The position numbers and the translations under genes are program-made. Under the pieces are notes generated by a model. The model saw only the letters and a program-made list of their open reading frames with translations. It searched no databases and had not been told where the DNA came from. A stretch of DNA of 64,000 nt from RBG-16-34-14 sp963727535. GTDB lineage: Bacteria; Bacteroidota; Ignavibacteria; Ignavibacteriales; Ignavibacteriaceae. Shown piece by piece: positions 8,701-17,575 of this stretch. Every line of letters starts with the position of its first letter. The stretch's first letter is position 1. The stretch spans positions 186,001 to 250,000 of the forward strand of contig CAVSGR010000004.1 in NCBI GenBank assembly GCA_963727535.1, given 5' to 3'.

Positions 8701-11480
8701 CTGTCCATGTCGAGATAAATATTGATAACCTGGGAATAATATTTCCAAATGATTCTGTAACAGTTGAATTATTTGCACAATCAACTGACTCATCTTATCA
8801 GATTGGTTCAGCTAAGCTTGCAAGTTTTCCCGAAAAAGATTCTGTTGATTTTAAGTGGGTTCCGAAAGAAGGTGGGTCCGTTATTCTAACAGCTAAAGTA
8901 AATGAAACTAATATTATCAATGAAGGTGACCATTCAGATAATATCGCTACTACTCAAATAGTTGTCTATAATATTAGTGAGCCTAATATTTTAAAACCTA
9001 TTGACGGATTTACAGCAACAAACAACAAGATTGAGTTCCTGATTTCCGATGTTGGTTATTACATAAATAAAAATCTTAAATATTATATAGAAATTGATAC
9101 ATCAATAAGTTTTACTTCTCCTATGGTAAGTTCGGGTGAATTACTACCCTCAGGTCCACTTGTTAAATGGAGTCCTTCAAATCTTTCAAACGGAGTTTAT
9201 TTTTGGCGCTCAAGGATTTTTGATGGTACGCAGTTTGGGAAATGGAGTTCTACAAGAAATTTTTCGATAACTAGTAAGCCTAAGAATGGTTATTATGCAC
9301 AAGGGAAAATACTTCAAACATTTAAAACTTATAACATTAATTATTCTTACGATACTAAAAGTCTTAAACTAAATACTGCTCCTTTGCCTGCAAGACCATC
9401 CAATAAAACTTTACTTGAACATTTTTATCCGGACCCGCAATTGCCGGACAGCTTAAAACTGACTGCTTTGACTACAGATGGAACTTATTTATACTTTGGA
9501 AATATTTGGGCAACTGCCAGTGACGGCAAATCAATGATATACAGGGTCGGTACGGGATTTAATGGAACAATACAGGGTAAAATGTACGGTCCATTTTCTA
9601 ATTTTCGTGACTCAATAAAAAATACAATTGCTTATCATAGTGACGGGTATATATATGTTGCAACAGGGATGGCTCATAAGCTTGTAAGAATAAATGTTTC
9701 TACAGAACAGATTGATACTGTAAATGTTCCCCCAGGTTTATTGAGGTGGGATAATACAACCGTAAAAAATGGTCCCGTTTATATAACTTCTGACGGAAAA
9801 TATATATATAATATCACTACAATAGATTCATTAGGTAACTATAAATATACTGTCAGAATTTTTGATCCTGCAAACGGCTGGTCTCTCGCTAAACCTGATA
9901 TTGTAGTTGCGGGGAGTAGTTTTCAACAAGGTATCACGGGATTTTTTGTGCATGGAGATTATATTTATCCGGTAGAATATTTCAGAGCAAATTATATTAG
10001 AAGATTGAGTTTAGTCGACGGATCCTTTGAAGAAGAATGGATAGTAATGGCTCCATATCCAACTAGCTTTCAAAGTTATTATTCCTGGTGCTGGGATTGG
10101 ACGAACGACTATATTTACGCATCTGTATATAGAGCTTCGGGATTTGTACCGAAGTTCAGCAGGTTTGCAGGATATTACGAAGATGCTACAGGCACTATAC
10201 TAACCAATTCAGTTGGACCAGTCGAAAGATGGAATAGTCTTAAATATGACCTTCTTAATCCGAGTCCCAGTGGAAAATTTTCTGTCAGGCTATTAGGTCT
10301 AAATTCATCTACAAAGAATTGGGACACACTACAGGTAAATATCCCTGACTCTATCTCTTTATCACAAGTAAATGTCAATCTTTATTCTAATCTAAAGCTT
10401 AACTTTAATCTAGTTGATTCAAGTTTTACCGCTACACAACCCTTGGAACTTAAGAGTGTTAATTTCGATTATCAACCTCTTTCAGATATCTACTTTGAGA
10501 AAAATGATTTTAATTTTCAGCAGGATTCTGTTTTACAGGGGCTTCCGGTAACCTTTGACTTTAAAGCAAGAAGCATAGGAGGAACAAACTCTGACACATT
10601 AAATTTAAAATTTTATCAGAATGGTTATGATAGTTTGCTCTATACCACAAAAATTTCGATACCACCAGACAGTTCTTCAAAGCCGGTTGAGTACACTATT
10701 CAGACAAGCAAACTCAGCGATGCAGATCAATATAATGGTTCTTACTTTGAAAGAGACATTCGGGTAATAGGAGAACTTAATAAAAAAGAGTATTTCTCTT
10801 TTAACAATTCGGTAGACAAAAAATTATACATACAAAGGGACACCATCCCACCGGCATTTAATGTAAGATTCGATAATAAAGAAATTCTTGATGGAGATAT
10901 TGTTTCTGCCAAACCGCATATTTCAATTACATTAAAAGACAACAGCCCTTTGCCACTTTCTAAAGAATATTTCTCTATTGTTCACAATAATATTCCGTTA
11001 ACTATTGAAGATTCCATGTTCTCCTACATTCCTTATCCTAACTCTGAAGCAATTGTAAAATGGAACCCTACTCTTGAGAATGGCGCTCATACTCTCGAGG
11101 TATTGGCTAAAGATGCATCGAACAACTTCTTTGATACTACTTCTTACAGAACTTCATTTTATGTATATAATGATACTGACCTGAAAGAAGTATATAATTA
11201 TCCTAATCCATTTAGAGATGATACATATTTTACTTTTCAGCTTAGAGGAACCGATGTTCCTGATGAACTGAAGATAAGAATATTTACAGTGGCAGGGAGG
11301 TTGATTCGCGAATTGTCGGTTCCTCCGAGCGATTTACAAATTGGCTTTAATAAAATACATTGGGACGGCAGGGACAGGGACGGTGACGAGATAGCAAACG
11401 GACTTTATTTTTACAAAGTAATCTCAAAGAGTAGTCAGATTACCAAGACTGTAGTGCAAAAGTTGGCTAAGATAAAATAA
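5736..11480 (+). CDS. PorU-like C25-family peptidase with T9SS/FlgD-like C-terminal domain
   Basis: A 1914-residue secreted protein. I start at ATG 5736 because AAGGAG lies five bases upstream and a clean signal peptide follows (RVTSGLLFILFITLLLSF). The middle contains a gingipain-type C25 domain with the catalytic pair visible as His839 in VNYYGHGGGYQW and Cys871 in ISVTCYTAHF. After it come a CARDB-like domain from about residue 965, further beta-sandwich and propeller-like regions, and a C-terminal domain from about 1817 starting VYNYPNPFRDDTYF and ending GLYFYKV. PorU proteins are the T9SS sortase that removes sorting domains and joins cargo to A-LPS at the cell surface. This one is much longer than P. 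gingivalis PorU (about 1150 residues), so it may instead be a surface-bound C25 protease. The neighbouring glycan genes would fit either role. Confidence 0.85.
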   Translation: MRVTSGLLFILFITLLLSFNSFPQKYKVIESTNDHLTFEIDFSNSFIVKDTLIDGKKYQRIYGGDLSYRQPGDPWLPELTTLVGIPHLSQPRIKILAKKQSTKKNQFIVPSPNSDSSLINQNFEEFNKDVYSNNQLYPKITAELGEPYEFRFLKILPVKISPFQFNPVTRDLVFNFNITVRIDFGSQGKGNIISVSDNMTNEFVKNSLLNPNVAKSFVGKVISLNKRLQEGSYWYDPNKNYFKIFLKEKGVYRITYEQLVSAGAQLGISTPIDKLELFNNGSPVPIEVTDENSDRFFDEGDYFKFVGFPPASTPYCSSNIYSLSNVYWFSYQSDSTGLHYVNTPGTTTKYDRNYISNWRTIHFEKDSLYERLGYAPNDRRDYWYWDKATANSGHSTYAFQYRFSQFPDFDTSSNQVRLRIGLHGMTNSPYCTTDHKAYISITDQPIGNIVWDGQTEATFDQTFHVSDDSIKIFPTGNIVKVEVKGDICQFVHDDEIRINWIEFNYWRYNRIHDKYYDFKNYDVTGVNRYFFWQWQGSDVHIYVPSKNKTIYYPNTTEYIEFEDTVKESGAEYFMSSTDNYSDVDSIVSDISSNLRDISNGADYIIITHSKFRNIADQLAGFRANNFPDESIPNPRIQVVDVQQIYDEFSYGLLDPFALQDFVKYAFENWQSPAPSYIVLIGDMSYDYRSLLKSSRPNFIPSIPYFAYEYGQAVSDNMIVAVSGNDVVPDLAIGRLSMETVEEGNVLLQKLFNYPEDNSKAWKENVLLLASGLKPEDETKFGFNDSSLALSRNYIEPQGYSSAKVFRYPSTIEQLQYEGDVSKIRAEINKGAAIVNYYGHGGGYQWDLTFLNDDIYQLENGGRLPLVISVTCYTAHFDNQDIFGEQFNKVPGKGSIGFYGSSGLTYWDQGATLNNRFFDEIFNKKNYIVGKAILNSKNRVPTSSIYETQIALLTYLGDPVLKLALPTLPDFEINSSDITVIPENPVLGDSVHVEINIDNLGIIFPNDSVTVELFAQSTDSSYQIGSAKLASFPEKDSVDFKWVPKEGGSVILTAKVNETNIINEGDHSDNIATTQIVVYNISEPNILKPIDGFTATNNKIEFLISDVGYYINKNLKYYIEIDTSISFTSPMVSSGELLPSGPLVKWSPSNLSNGVYFWRSRIFDGTQFGKWSSTRNFSITSKPKNGYYAQGKILQTFKTYNINYSYDTKSLKLNTAPLPARPSNKTLLEHFYPDPQLPDSLKLTALTTDGTYLYFGNIWATASDGKSMIYRVGTGFNGTIQGKMYGPFSNFRDSIKNTIAYHSDGYIYVATGMAHKLVRINVSTEQIDTVNVPPGLLRWDNTTVKNGPVYITSDGKYIYNITTIDSLGNYKYTVRIFDPANGWSLAKPDIVVAGSSFQQGITGFFVHGDYIYPVEYFRANYIRRLSLVDGSFEEEWIVMAPYPTSFQSYYSWCWDWTNDYIYASVYRASGFVPKFSRFAGYYEDATGTILTNSVGPVERWNSLKYDLLNPSPSGKFSVRLLGLNSSTKNWDTLQVNIPDSISLSQVNVNLYSNLKLNFNLVDSSFTATQPLELKSVNFDYQPLSDIYFEKNDFNFQQDSVLQGLPVTFDFKARSIGGTNSDTLNLKFYQNGYDSLLYTTKISIPPDSSSKPVEYTIQTSKLSDADQYNGSYFERDIRVIGELNKKEYFSFNNSVDKKLYIQRDTIPPAFNVRFDNKEILDGDIVSAKPHISITLKDNSPLPLSKEYFSIVHNNIPLTIEDSMFSYIPYPNSEAIVKWNPTLENGAHTLEVLAKDASNNFFDTTSYRTSFYVYNDTDLKEVYNYPNPFRDDTYFTFQLRGTDVPDELKIRIFTVAGRLIRELSVPPSDLQIGFNKIHWDGRDRDGDEIANGLYFYKVISKSSQITKTVVQKLAKIK

Positions 11481-11606
11481 CATTTACTTCTCCTGTTATT
11501 ATTGTTCCTCCATCACCCTTATCTTAGCGATGATTTATTGCTTTTTTGTAAGGCATTATTTTTGCTTAATTTTATCGTACTAAAATTCAACTTTTAAAGG
11601 TAAAAT

Positions 11607-13439
11607 ATGTGTGGAATTGTAGGTTATATAGGTGAAAAAAATTGTGTACCTATTTTAATTAGTGGATTGAAACGTCTCGAATACCGCGGTTATGATTCGG
11701 CAGGCTTAGGTGTTCTTACGAATAATCACTCCGAGGTTATAAAAAATAAAGGTAAAGTTTCCCTGCTTGAAGAGAAAGTTCAGAAAACGGATCTCTCCGG
11801 GAAAACAGGAATTGGTCATACAAGATGGGCTACTCACGGCGTACCTAATGAAATTAATGCACATCCGCATTACAATACTGCCAGGGATCTTTATGTAATC
11901 CACAACGGGATAATAGAAAATTTCCGTACTCTTAGAAAGAGTCTTGAAAATCAAGGCTATGTTTTTGTAACTGAAACAGATTCTGAAGTGCTACCTCATT
12001 TGATTGATAGCTTTTTGAAAAAAGGAAATCCTTTGTTTAAAGCTGTAAGGCTTGCTTTAACTGAGGTTGAAGGTACTTACGGTATTGCAGTTATTTATGA
12101 AGGCGAACCTGATAAAATAATTGCTGCCCGTAAAGGTTCTCCGCTTGTGCTAGGTGTTGGCGATGGTGAGAATTTTATAGCTTCGGATGTTTCGGCAATC
12201 CTTGCCCACACCAAACAGGTTATATACCTGGAAGATGGTGAACTCGTTGAAGTTTACAAAGACAAATTTATCGTAAAAACTATTTCGGATAAGGACATTG
12301 AAAAAGAAATACACGAAATAAGCATGACGCTTGATGAGATAGATAAAGGCGGCTTTTCCCATTTTATGTTAAAAGAGATTATGGAACAGCCCGAAACAAT
12401 TAGCAATTCATTAAGAGGAAGAATTCTATTTGAGAAAGGAACGAGTAAATTAGGTGGTTTAACCGATGTAGTTGGTCGACTTGTAAATTCCAAAAGAATT
12501 ATAATTACTGCATGTGGAACTTCGTGGCATGCCGGCTTAGTTGGTGAATATATGTTCGAGCAGTTTTGCCGTATTCCTACGGAAGTTGAATATGCTTCTG
12601 AGTTTCGTTATAGAAATCCTATTATTAACCAGGATGACACAATATTCTTTATTTCACAAAGCGGTGAAACAGCCGATACACTTGCAGCTCTTCGTGAAGC
12701 TAAACTGAAAGGTGCGCTTGTTCTTGGAATTTGTAACGTAGTAGGAAGTTCCATAGCAAGAGAAACAATGGCTGGAGTTTTTACACATGCTGGTCCTGAG
12801 ATTGGTGTAGCATCTACAAAAGCTTTCACTTCACAGTTAACTGTTCTTGCTCTAATAAGCTTGCTTATTGCAAGGAAAAAGAGCCTGAGCCAGGTAGACG
12901 GAAGAGCTATTGCTGAGGAGTTAATGGCACTTCCTGACAAAATAAATTCTATCTTAAAGCTTAATGACCAGATTGAAAAGATTGCCTCGGAGTTTTATGA
13001 GGCAAACAATTTCCTTTACCTTGGAAGGGGATACAATTTTCCTGTTGCTCTTGAGGGAGCTCTCAAGCTGAAAGAAATATCTTATATACATGCTGAAGGT
13101 TATCCGGCAGCTGAAATGAAACATGGACCGATTGCGTTAATTGATGAGAATTTGCCTGTAGTTTTTATAGCACCTAAAGATTCAACTTACGATAAGATAG
13201 TCAGTAATATTGAAGAAGTTAAAGCACGCGGTGGAAGAACAATTGCAATTGCTACAGAAAATGATAATACAATTGACAGTCTTGTAGATTATACGATTAA
13301 AATACCTTCAACTATTAGAATGCTTATGCCTATTTTAACTGTAATACCATTGCAATTGCTTGCATATCATATTGCAGTTAAGAAAGGACTTAATGTCGAT
13401 CAGCCGCGAAATCTTGCGAAGAGTGTAACAGTAGAGTAA
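11607..13439 (+). CDS. glmS: Glutamine--fructose-6-phosphate aminotransferase (isomerizing)
   Basis: Full-length GlmS (610 residues). The mature N-terminal nucleophile is Cys2 in MCGIVGYIG, followed by the class II glutamine amidotransferase domain (TGIGHTRWATHG, HNGIIENF, ETDSEVLPHL). Two SIS isomerase domains follow (TACGTSWHAG, SQSGETADTL, then LGRGYNFPVALEGALKLKE), and the protein ends in the family's DQPRNLAKSVTVE. It makes glucosamine-6-phosphate from fructose-6-phosphate and glutamine for peptidoglycan and LPS. ATG 11607 is preceded by AAAGG. No riboswitch or glmS ribozyme is recognisable in the 126-bp leader. Confidence 0.97.
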   Translation: MCGIVGYIGEKNCVPILISGLKRLEYRGYDSAGLGVLTNNHSEVIKNKGKVSLLEEKVQKTDLSGKTGIGHTRWATHGVPNEINAHPHYNTARDLYVIHNGIIENFRTLRKSLENQGYVFVTETDSEVLPHLIDSFLKKGNPLFKAVRLALTEVEGTYGIAVIYEGEPDKIIAARKGSPLVLGVGDGENFIASDVSAILAHTKQVIYLEDGELVEVYKDKFIVKTISDKDIEKEIHEISMTLDEIDKGGFSHFMLKEIMEQPETISNSLRGRILFEKGTSKLGGLTDVVGRLVNSKRIIITACGTSWHAGLVGEYMFEQFCRIPTEVEYASEFRYRNPIINQDDTIFFISQSGETADTLAALREAKLKGALVLGICNVVGSSIARETMAGVFTHAGPEIGVASTKAFTSQLTVLALISLLIARKKSLSQVDGRAIAEELMALPDKINSILKLNDQIEKIASEFYEANNFLYLGRGYNFPVALEGALKLKEISYIHAEGYPAAEMKHGPIALIDENLPVVFIAPKDSTYDKIVSNIEEVKARGGRTIAIATENDNTIDSLVDYTIKIPSTIRMLMPILTVIPLQLLAYHIAVKKGLNVDQPRNLAKSVTVE

Positions 13440-13601
13440 GCAGTAATTTCAAAATTTAGAGATTATGCTGAAGGCATTCCTTCGGAACAAAATTGCAAGA
13501 TTAGGTCTTTCAGAAATTCTGAAGTATCTTCCCATTCTTTTTTATTCCCAAAGATTTTTGAGATTAGAATAAAAAATCATATTTTTGAGTTCTATTTTTA
13601 A

Positions 13602-13674
13602 GGGCAGATAGCTCAGTCGGTAGAGCAAAGGACTGAAAATCCTTGTGTCGGCGGTTCGATTCCGTCTCTGCCCA
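13602..13674 (+). tRNA. tRNA-Phe (GAA)
   Basis: Full cloverleaf of 73 nt: acceptor stem GGGCAGA/TCTGCCC, D-arm GCTC..GAGC, anticodon stem AAGGA/TCCTT with loop CTGAAAA (anticodon GAA), T-arm GGCGGTTCGATTCCGTC and discriminator A. The 3' CCA is not directly encoded. A terminator-like hairpin follows at 13681. Confidence 0.95.
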
Positions 13675-13680
13675 CAACCA

Positions 13681-13717
13681 AGTGCAATTCTTAATAACAA
13701 TTGCGCTTTTTTATTTT
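13681..13717 (+). terminator. Rho-independent terminator after tRNA-Phe
   Basis: A nine-base-pair stem (AGTGCAATT pairing with AATTGCGCT, one G-T) around a nine-base loop is followed by a T-rich run. It lies seven bases after the tRNA and reads in the same direction. Confidence 0.75.
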
Positions 13718-13944
13718 AATCCACCCGGGTAAATTTAGAATAAATTAACTACAATAAAGAAATTGAAGCGAATCAAAAAAAATTATAGTTTCGGGATAGT
13801 TTTGTGTTAATTTGTATTTAGTTTGCCTTTCATTAAAAGGAACCTTCTGATATTAATAATTTAATTAAAGAGGAATGTCCCCTTTACCTATTGATTGTTA
13901 CTATAAGTATAATTATTCTAATTTTTACTTGAAAGGAGCTAAAG

Positions 13945-14568
13945 ATGAAATCTGTACTACACATAGTCTTATTTACTCTTTTTTTTGCATTTAACCATAA
14001 CTTTGCGCAAACACTGCACGATGTATCTATTGTTGGTCTTACCTTTAGCCCTTCCGAGCTTACAATTAGTGTTGGTGACACTGTCAGGTGGACAAACAAC
14101 GGGGGCTTTCATAGTGTTCAGGCTGATGACGGCAATTTTACAAGCGGCAGTGCCAGTACAAATATTTGGGTCTATACTTATGTTTTTGATACTGCAGGAG
14201 ATTTCAGGTATTATTGTTCAATTCACGGTGGTCCAAATGGGGTTGGAATGTCGGGCATTATTCACGTTGAAGCTGTAACAGGTGTAACTGATAAAGTAGC
14301 AGTCACTAATTTTAGTTTGAAACAAAATTATCCTAATCCTTTTAATCCTTCCACAATAATTGAGTATTCGATTCCTAAAGGGGAATTTGTAATATTGAAA
14401 GTCTATAATGTTACCGGGGCATTAGAAAAAACTATTGTTTCAGGCTATCACCCAGGTGGTAATTACACTGTCGATTTTGATGGCTCTGATTTAGCAAGTG
14501 GAGTTTATATTTACCAGCTTATAGCAGGAAACTATATGAGTGCTAAAAGAATGATTTTGCTAAAGTAG
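13945..14568 (+). CDS. Secreted cupredoxin (plastocyanin/azurin-like) with T9SS sorting domain
   Basis: The 207-residue precursor has a signal peptide ending near NHNFAQ and one cupredoxin domain (SPSELTISVGDTVRWTNNG). Likely type 1 copper ligands are His56 (GFHSV), Cys91 and His94 (YYCSIHGG) and Met102. The Cys-His to Met spacing is longer than in plastocyanin. From about residue 122 it carries a type A T9SS sorting domain (NYPNPFNPST ... SGVYIYQL ... KRMILLK), so it is exported to the outer membrane surface. It could be a surface electron carrier or copper binder. GAAAGGAG precedes ATG 13945, and a strong terminator follows, so it is probably a single-gene unit. Confidence 0.9.
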   Translation: MKSVLHIVLFTLFFAFNHNFAQTLHDVSIVGLTFSPSELTISVGDTVRWTNNGGFHSVQADDGNFTSGSASTNIWVYTYVFDTAGDFRYYCSIHGGPNGVGMSGIIHVEAVTGVTDKVAVTNFSLKQNYPNPFNPSTIIEYSIPKGEFVILKVYNVTGALEKTIVSGYHPGGNYTVDFDGSDLASGVYIYQLIAGNYMSAKRMILLK

Positions 14569-14591
14569 TTGAATAAATTATGCTGTGAAAT

Positions 14592-14620
14592 AGAGGCTGG
14601 CCGTCAGCCTCTTTTTGTTT
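14592..14620 (+). terminator. Rho-independent terminator after cupredoxin gene
   Basis: A perfect eight-base-pair stem AGAGGCTG/CAGCCTCT with a five-base loop is followed by TTTTTGTTT, 24 bp after the cupredoxin stop codon. Confidence 0.85.
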
Positions 14621-14714
14621 TAAACAATTAGACTTTAATTTTTGCTTATAATATTTATATTACTTTCTGAAATTTACATTCAAAATTATAAACGAATTAG
14701 AACGGAGGAAATCT

Positions 14715-15662
14715 ATGTCTAAAAAAATGATTGCAATAATTGGGGCGACAGGTGCCCAGGGTGGTGGTTTAGTTCATGCGATTTTAAATGATTCGAACGG
14801 TAATTTTATGCCGAGAGCTATTACGCGAAATCCCGATTCAGATAAAGCAAAAGAACTTGCAAAAAAGAATGTGGAAATTGTAACAGCAAATGTTGATGAT
14901 GTAGAAAGTTTAAAGAAAGCTTTTAATGGTGCTTACGGAGCTTTTTGTGTAACAAATTATTGGGAATATCTTTCTCCCGAAAAAGAAAAAAGCCAGGCTA
15001 AAAATATGTCGCTTGCAGCTAAAGATGCAGGACTAAAACATGTCATCTGGTCAACTCTTGAAGACACAAGAAAATGGATTCCACTGAATGATGATAGAAT
15101 GCCCACACTTATGGAGAAATATAAGGTACCTCATTTTGATGCAAAAGGAGAATCAGATAAATATTTTGAAGAAGCTGGTGTTCCTACAACTTATCTTACT
15201 GCTTCATTTTATTGGGAGAACCTGATTTACTTTGGTCTTGGTCCTAAAAAAGGTACTGACGGAAAACTGGCGTTGACATACCCTATGGGAGATAAAAAAC
15301 TTGCCGGAGTTGCTGCAGAAGATATAGGGAAAACTGCATACGGAATTTTTAAAGCAGGAGACAAATATATTGGTAAGAGAGTTGGAGTAGCCGGAGAACA
15401 CTTGACAATTAAACTAATGGCTGAGAAGCTTAGTAAAGCTTTGGGCAAAGAAGTTGTTTATAATGAAGTTTCGCCGGATACTTTTAGAAGTTTTGGATTT
15501 CCCGGTGCTGATGATATTGGAAATATGTTTCAGCATCATAGGGATTTTCAAAAGGATTATCTTGAGATACGGAATATTGATATTTGTCGTTCTTTAAATC
15601 CTGAATTAAAGGATTTTGATAAATGGCTTGAAGAAAATAAAGACCGTATTCCTCTCGAATAA
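14715..15662 (+). CDS. NmrA-like NAD(P)-binding atypical short-chain dehydrogenase
   Basis: A 315-residue protein with the NmrA-family dinucleotide motif IGATGAQGGGLVHAI at the N-terminus and the pattern AFCVTNYWEYLSPEKEKSQAKN, as in HSCARG/NmrA-like redox sensors. There is no YxxxK catalytic pair, so many relatives bind NAD(P) without catalysis and act as sensors or chaperones. ATG 14715 is preceded by GGAGGAA. It is flanked by terminators and appears monocistronic. The physiological role cannot be read from the context. Confidence 0.85.
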   Translation: MSKKMIAIIGATGAQGGGLVHAILNDSNGNFMPRAITRNPDSDKAKELAKKNVEIVTANVDDVESLKKAFNGAYGAFCVTNYWEYLSPEKEKSQAKNMSLAAKDAGLKHVIWSTLEDTRKWIPLNDDRMPTLMEKYKVPHFDAKGESDKYFEEAGVPTTYLTASFYWENLIYFGLGPKKGTDGKLALTYPMGDKKLAGVAAEDIGKTAYGIFKAGDKYIGKRVGVAGEHLTIKLMAEKLSKALGKEVVYNEVSPDTFRSFGFPGADDIGNMFQHHRDFQKDYLEIRNIDICRSLNPELKDFDKWLEENKDRIPLE

Positions 15663-15673
15663 TTTCTTAATAA

Positions 15674-15708
15674 AGATGACATCTTTGCCAAAGATGTCAT
15701 CTCTTTAG
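15674..15708 (+). terminator. Hairpin, probable terminator after NmrA-like gene
   Basis: A perfect 13-base-pair stem (AGATGACATCTTT with AAAGATGTCATCT) around GCC starts 12 bp after the stop codon. The T-tract after it is weak (CTTT), so efficiency is uncertain. Confidence 0.6.
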
Positions 15709-15771
15709 TCCTAACTATTTGAATCACGCCTTCCGTCTGACTATATTTAAACACAAATTTTAAGGATAGAA

Positions 15772-16668
15772 ATGCAACCCAAAGTAATTTTAGAAACAAA
15801 TTTCCCGGAACTTAAGCTAGTAAAACAGGGCAAAGTACGGGATATTTATGATGCTGGGGAATATTATTTAATTGTGTCAACCGACAGACTCTCGGCATTT
15901 GATGTAATTATGGCGCAGGGAATTCCATACAAAGGTAAAGTCCTCACAAAAATTTCTGAGTTCTGGTTTAACCTTACTAAAGATATAATTCCCAATCATC
16001 TTGTAACAACAGATGTTAATAAATTTCCATCGGAGTTTCATCAATACAAAGATGAACTTGAAGGAAGATCTATGCTTGTAAAGAAAGCAAAAGTAATTCC
16101 CATCGAAAGTATTGTAAGAGGATATATTTCAGGTTCGGGATGGAATGACTATAAGAAAACCGGAAGCATTTCGGGAATAAAACTCCCGGCAGGATTATAT
16201 GAATCTGAAAAACTGCCTGAGCCGATCTTCACTCCTTCTACCAAAGCTGAAATCGGTACCCACGACGAGAATATTTCATTTGAAGAAGCGGAAAAGATAA
16301 CTGACAAAGAAACGATGTCGAATATAAAAGATATTGCTTTAAAAATTTATAAGACTGTTTCCGATTACGCTCTGCAAAAAGGAATAATCATTGCTGATAC
16401 TAAAATGGAATTTGGCATTTATAAAGACGAAGTTATTATTGTTGATGAATTATTAACACCTGATTCTTCAAGATTCTGGCCTGTTGAAAGTTATGAGAAG
16501 GGAAGAGCACAACAGAGTTTCGATAAGCAGTTTGTGAGAGATTATCTGTTGTCAATTAAATTTAATAAGCAGCCTCCTCCACCTGAACTCCCTGAAGAAA
16601 TAATTAATAAAACAAGCGAAAAATACCTGGAAATTTATTCCAAATTAACGGGTGAGAAATTAAACTAA
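15772..16668 (+). CDS. purC: Phosphoribosylaminoimidazole-succinocarboxamide synthase
   Basis: A 298-residue SAICAR synthetase of the longer (yeast-like) type. Visible motifs are KQGKVRDIYDAGEYYLIVSTDRLSAFDV split over two strands, ESIVRGYISGSGW, and IIADTKMEFGIYKDEVIIVDELLTPDSSRFW, holding ATP and substrate contacts. It joins aspartate to CAIR in purine synthesis in the cytoplasm. AAGGA precedes the ATG. Its stop overlaps the ATG of the DUF971 gene (TAATG), indicating translational coupling. Confidence 0.96.
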   Translation: MQPKVILETNFPELKLVKQGKVRDIYDAGEYYLIVSTDRLSAFDVIMAQGIPYKGKVLTKISEFWFNLTKDIIPNHLVTTDVNKFPSEFHQYKDELEGRSMLVKKAKVIPIESIVRGYISGSGWNDYKKTGSISGIKLPAGLYESEKLPEPIFTPSTKAEIGTHDENISFEEAEKITDKETMSNIKDIALKIYKTVSDYALQKGIIIADTKMEFGIYKDEVIIVDELLTPDSSRFWPVESYEKGRAQQSFDKQFVRDYLLSIKFNKQPPPPELPEEIINKTSEKYLEIYSKLTGEKLN

Positions 16669-16961
16669 TGCAGCCACTTCAGATAAAAGTTGGCAACAAT
16701 AATCATCTATTAATTAGATGGGATGATAAATCTGAATCTGCAATTGGTTTGGAGAAACTAAGAAAACTTTGTCCATGTGCAACCTGTATGATTGAAAGAG
16801 AAAAACAAAGCGAAACTTATATTCCTATCTTAATGGAAAGCCAGGTTAAAATTGCAAACATAAACCAGGTTGGCAGCTATGCAATATCTATTGCGTGGAA
16901 AGACGGGCATAATACGGGAATCTATGAATACCCGTTTCTTAAAAAACTTGCTGATGATTAA
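16668..16961 (+). CDS. DUF971 domain protein (GBBH-like N-terminal domain)
   Basis: A 97-residue single-domain protein matching the DUF971/gamma-butyrobetaine hydroxylase N-terminal family: LLIRWDDKSESAIGLEKLR then CPCATC with the paired cysteines that bind zinc in relatives, and VGSYAISIAWKDGHNTGIYEYPFL. The family has been linked to Fe-S cluster handling near Mrp/ApbC proteins, but no such partner is adjacent here. It overlaps purC by one base and is followed 17 bp later by pgsA. Confidence 0.88.
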   Translation: MQPLQIKVGNNNHLLIRWDDKSESAIGLEKLRKLCPCATCMIEREKQSETYIPILMESQVKIANINQVGSYAISIAWKDGHNTGIYEYPFLKKLADD

Positions 16962-16978
16962 TACAGAACTAATGAAAA

Positions 16979-17575
16979 ATGGTACTACCGAATCAACTAA
17001 CAATATTGCGCATTATTCTCACTCCTTTTTTCCTTTTTTTCTTTCTATCACCTGATCCATTATTCAAACAAATATCACTTGGCATTTTTGTAGTTGCCGC
17101 TTTAACGGACTGGTATGATGGCTGGCTCGCAAGGAAATTCAATTATATTACAACATGGGGAAAATTCTGGGATCCCTTAGCAGATAAGATTTTAACCTCG
17201 TCGGCTTTTCTTGGTTTTGCAATTCTTGGAGTGTTGAAATTATGGATGGTGCTTATAATTTTAGTCAGAGATTTTATAGTAACCGGTTTACGTGCTTATG
17301 CTGATTACAAAAATATTTCATTCCCGACAAGCTACTATGCAAAATGGAAAACATTTATCCAGATGACATTTCTTTACTATTTGCTAGCAGTTTATGCTGG
17401 TTCACATACAGAACAGATTTACATTGGTAATGAAAGATTGTTTGGAATATTGATGAACGAATACTTTGTTTATATTACAATGCTTTTTATTACAATAATT
17501 ACTTTTCATTCAGGTGCTGATTATCTTTACAAAAACAGGGTATTGATTGGAAAACTCATCAGAAATAAAAATTAA
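16979..17575 (+). CDS. pgsA: CDP-diacylglycerol--glycerol-3-phosphate 3-phosphatidyltransferase
   Basis: A 198-residue integral membrane protein. The complete CDP-alcohol phosphatidyltransferase signature DG-x2-AR-x8-G-x3-D-x3-D is present around residues 41-63 (YDGWLARKFNYITTWGKFWD then PLADK), with several transmembrane helices around it. It makes phosphatidylglycerophosphate in the cytoplasmic membrane. ATG 16979 gives the normal short N-terminus (VLPNQLTILRI). The next gene, pgpA, catalyses the following step and overlaps its end by 29 bp. Confidence 0.95.
   Translation: MVLPNQLTILRIILTPFFLFFFLSPDPLFKQISLGIFVVAALTDWYDGWLARKFNYITTWGKFWDPLADKILTSSAFLGFAILGVLKLWMVLIILVRDFIVTGLRAYADYKNISFPTSYYAKWKTFIQMTFLYYLLAVYAGSHTEQIYIGNERLFGILMNEYFVYITMLFITIITFHSGADYLYKNRVLIGKLIRNKN

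Noticed and set aside
13440..13601. Possible riboswitch or leader RNA between glmS and tRNA-Phe
   Set aside because: One imperfect repeat of AAATTC/GAATTT type is visible, but no known riboswitch core or stable multi-stem structure could be recognised.
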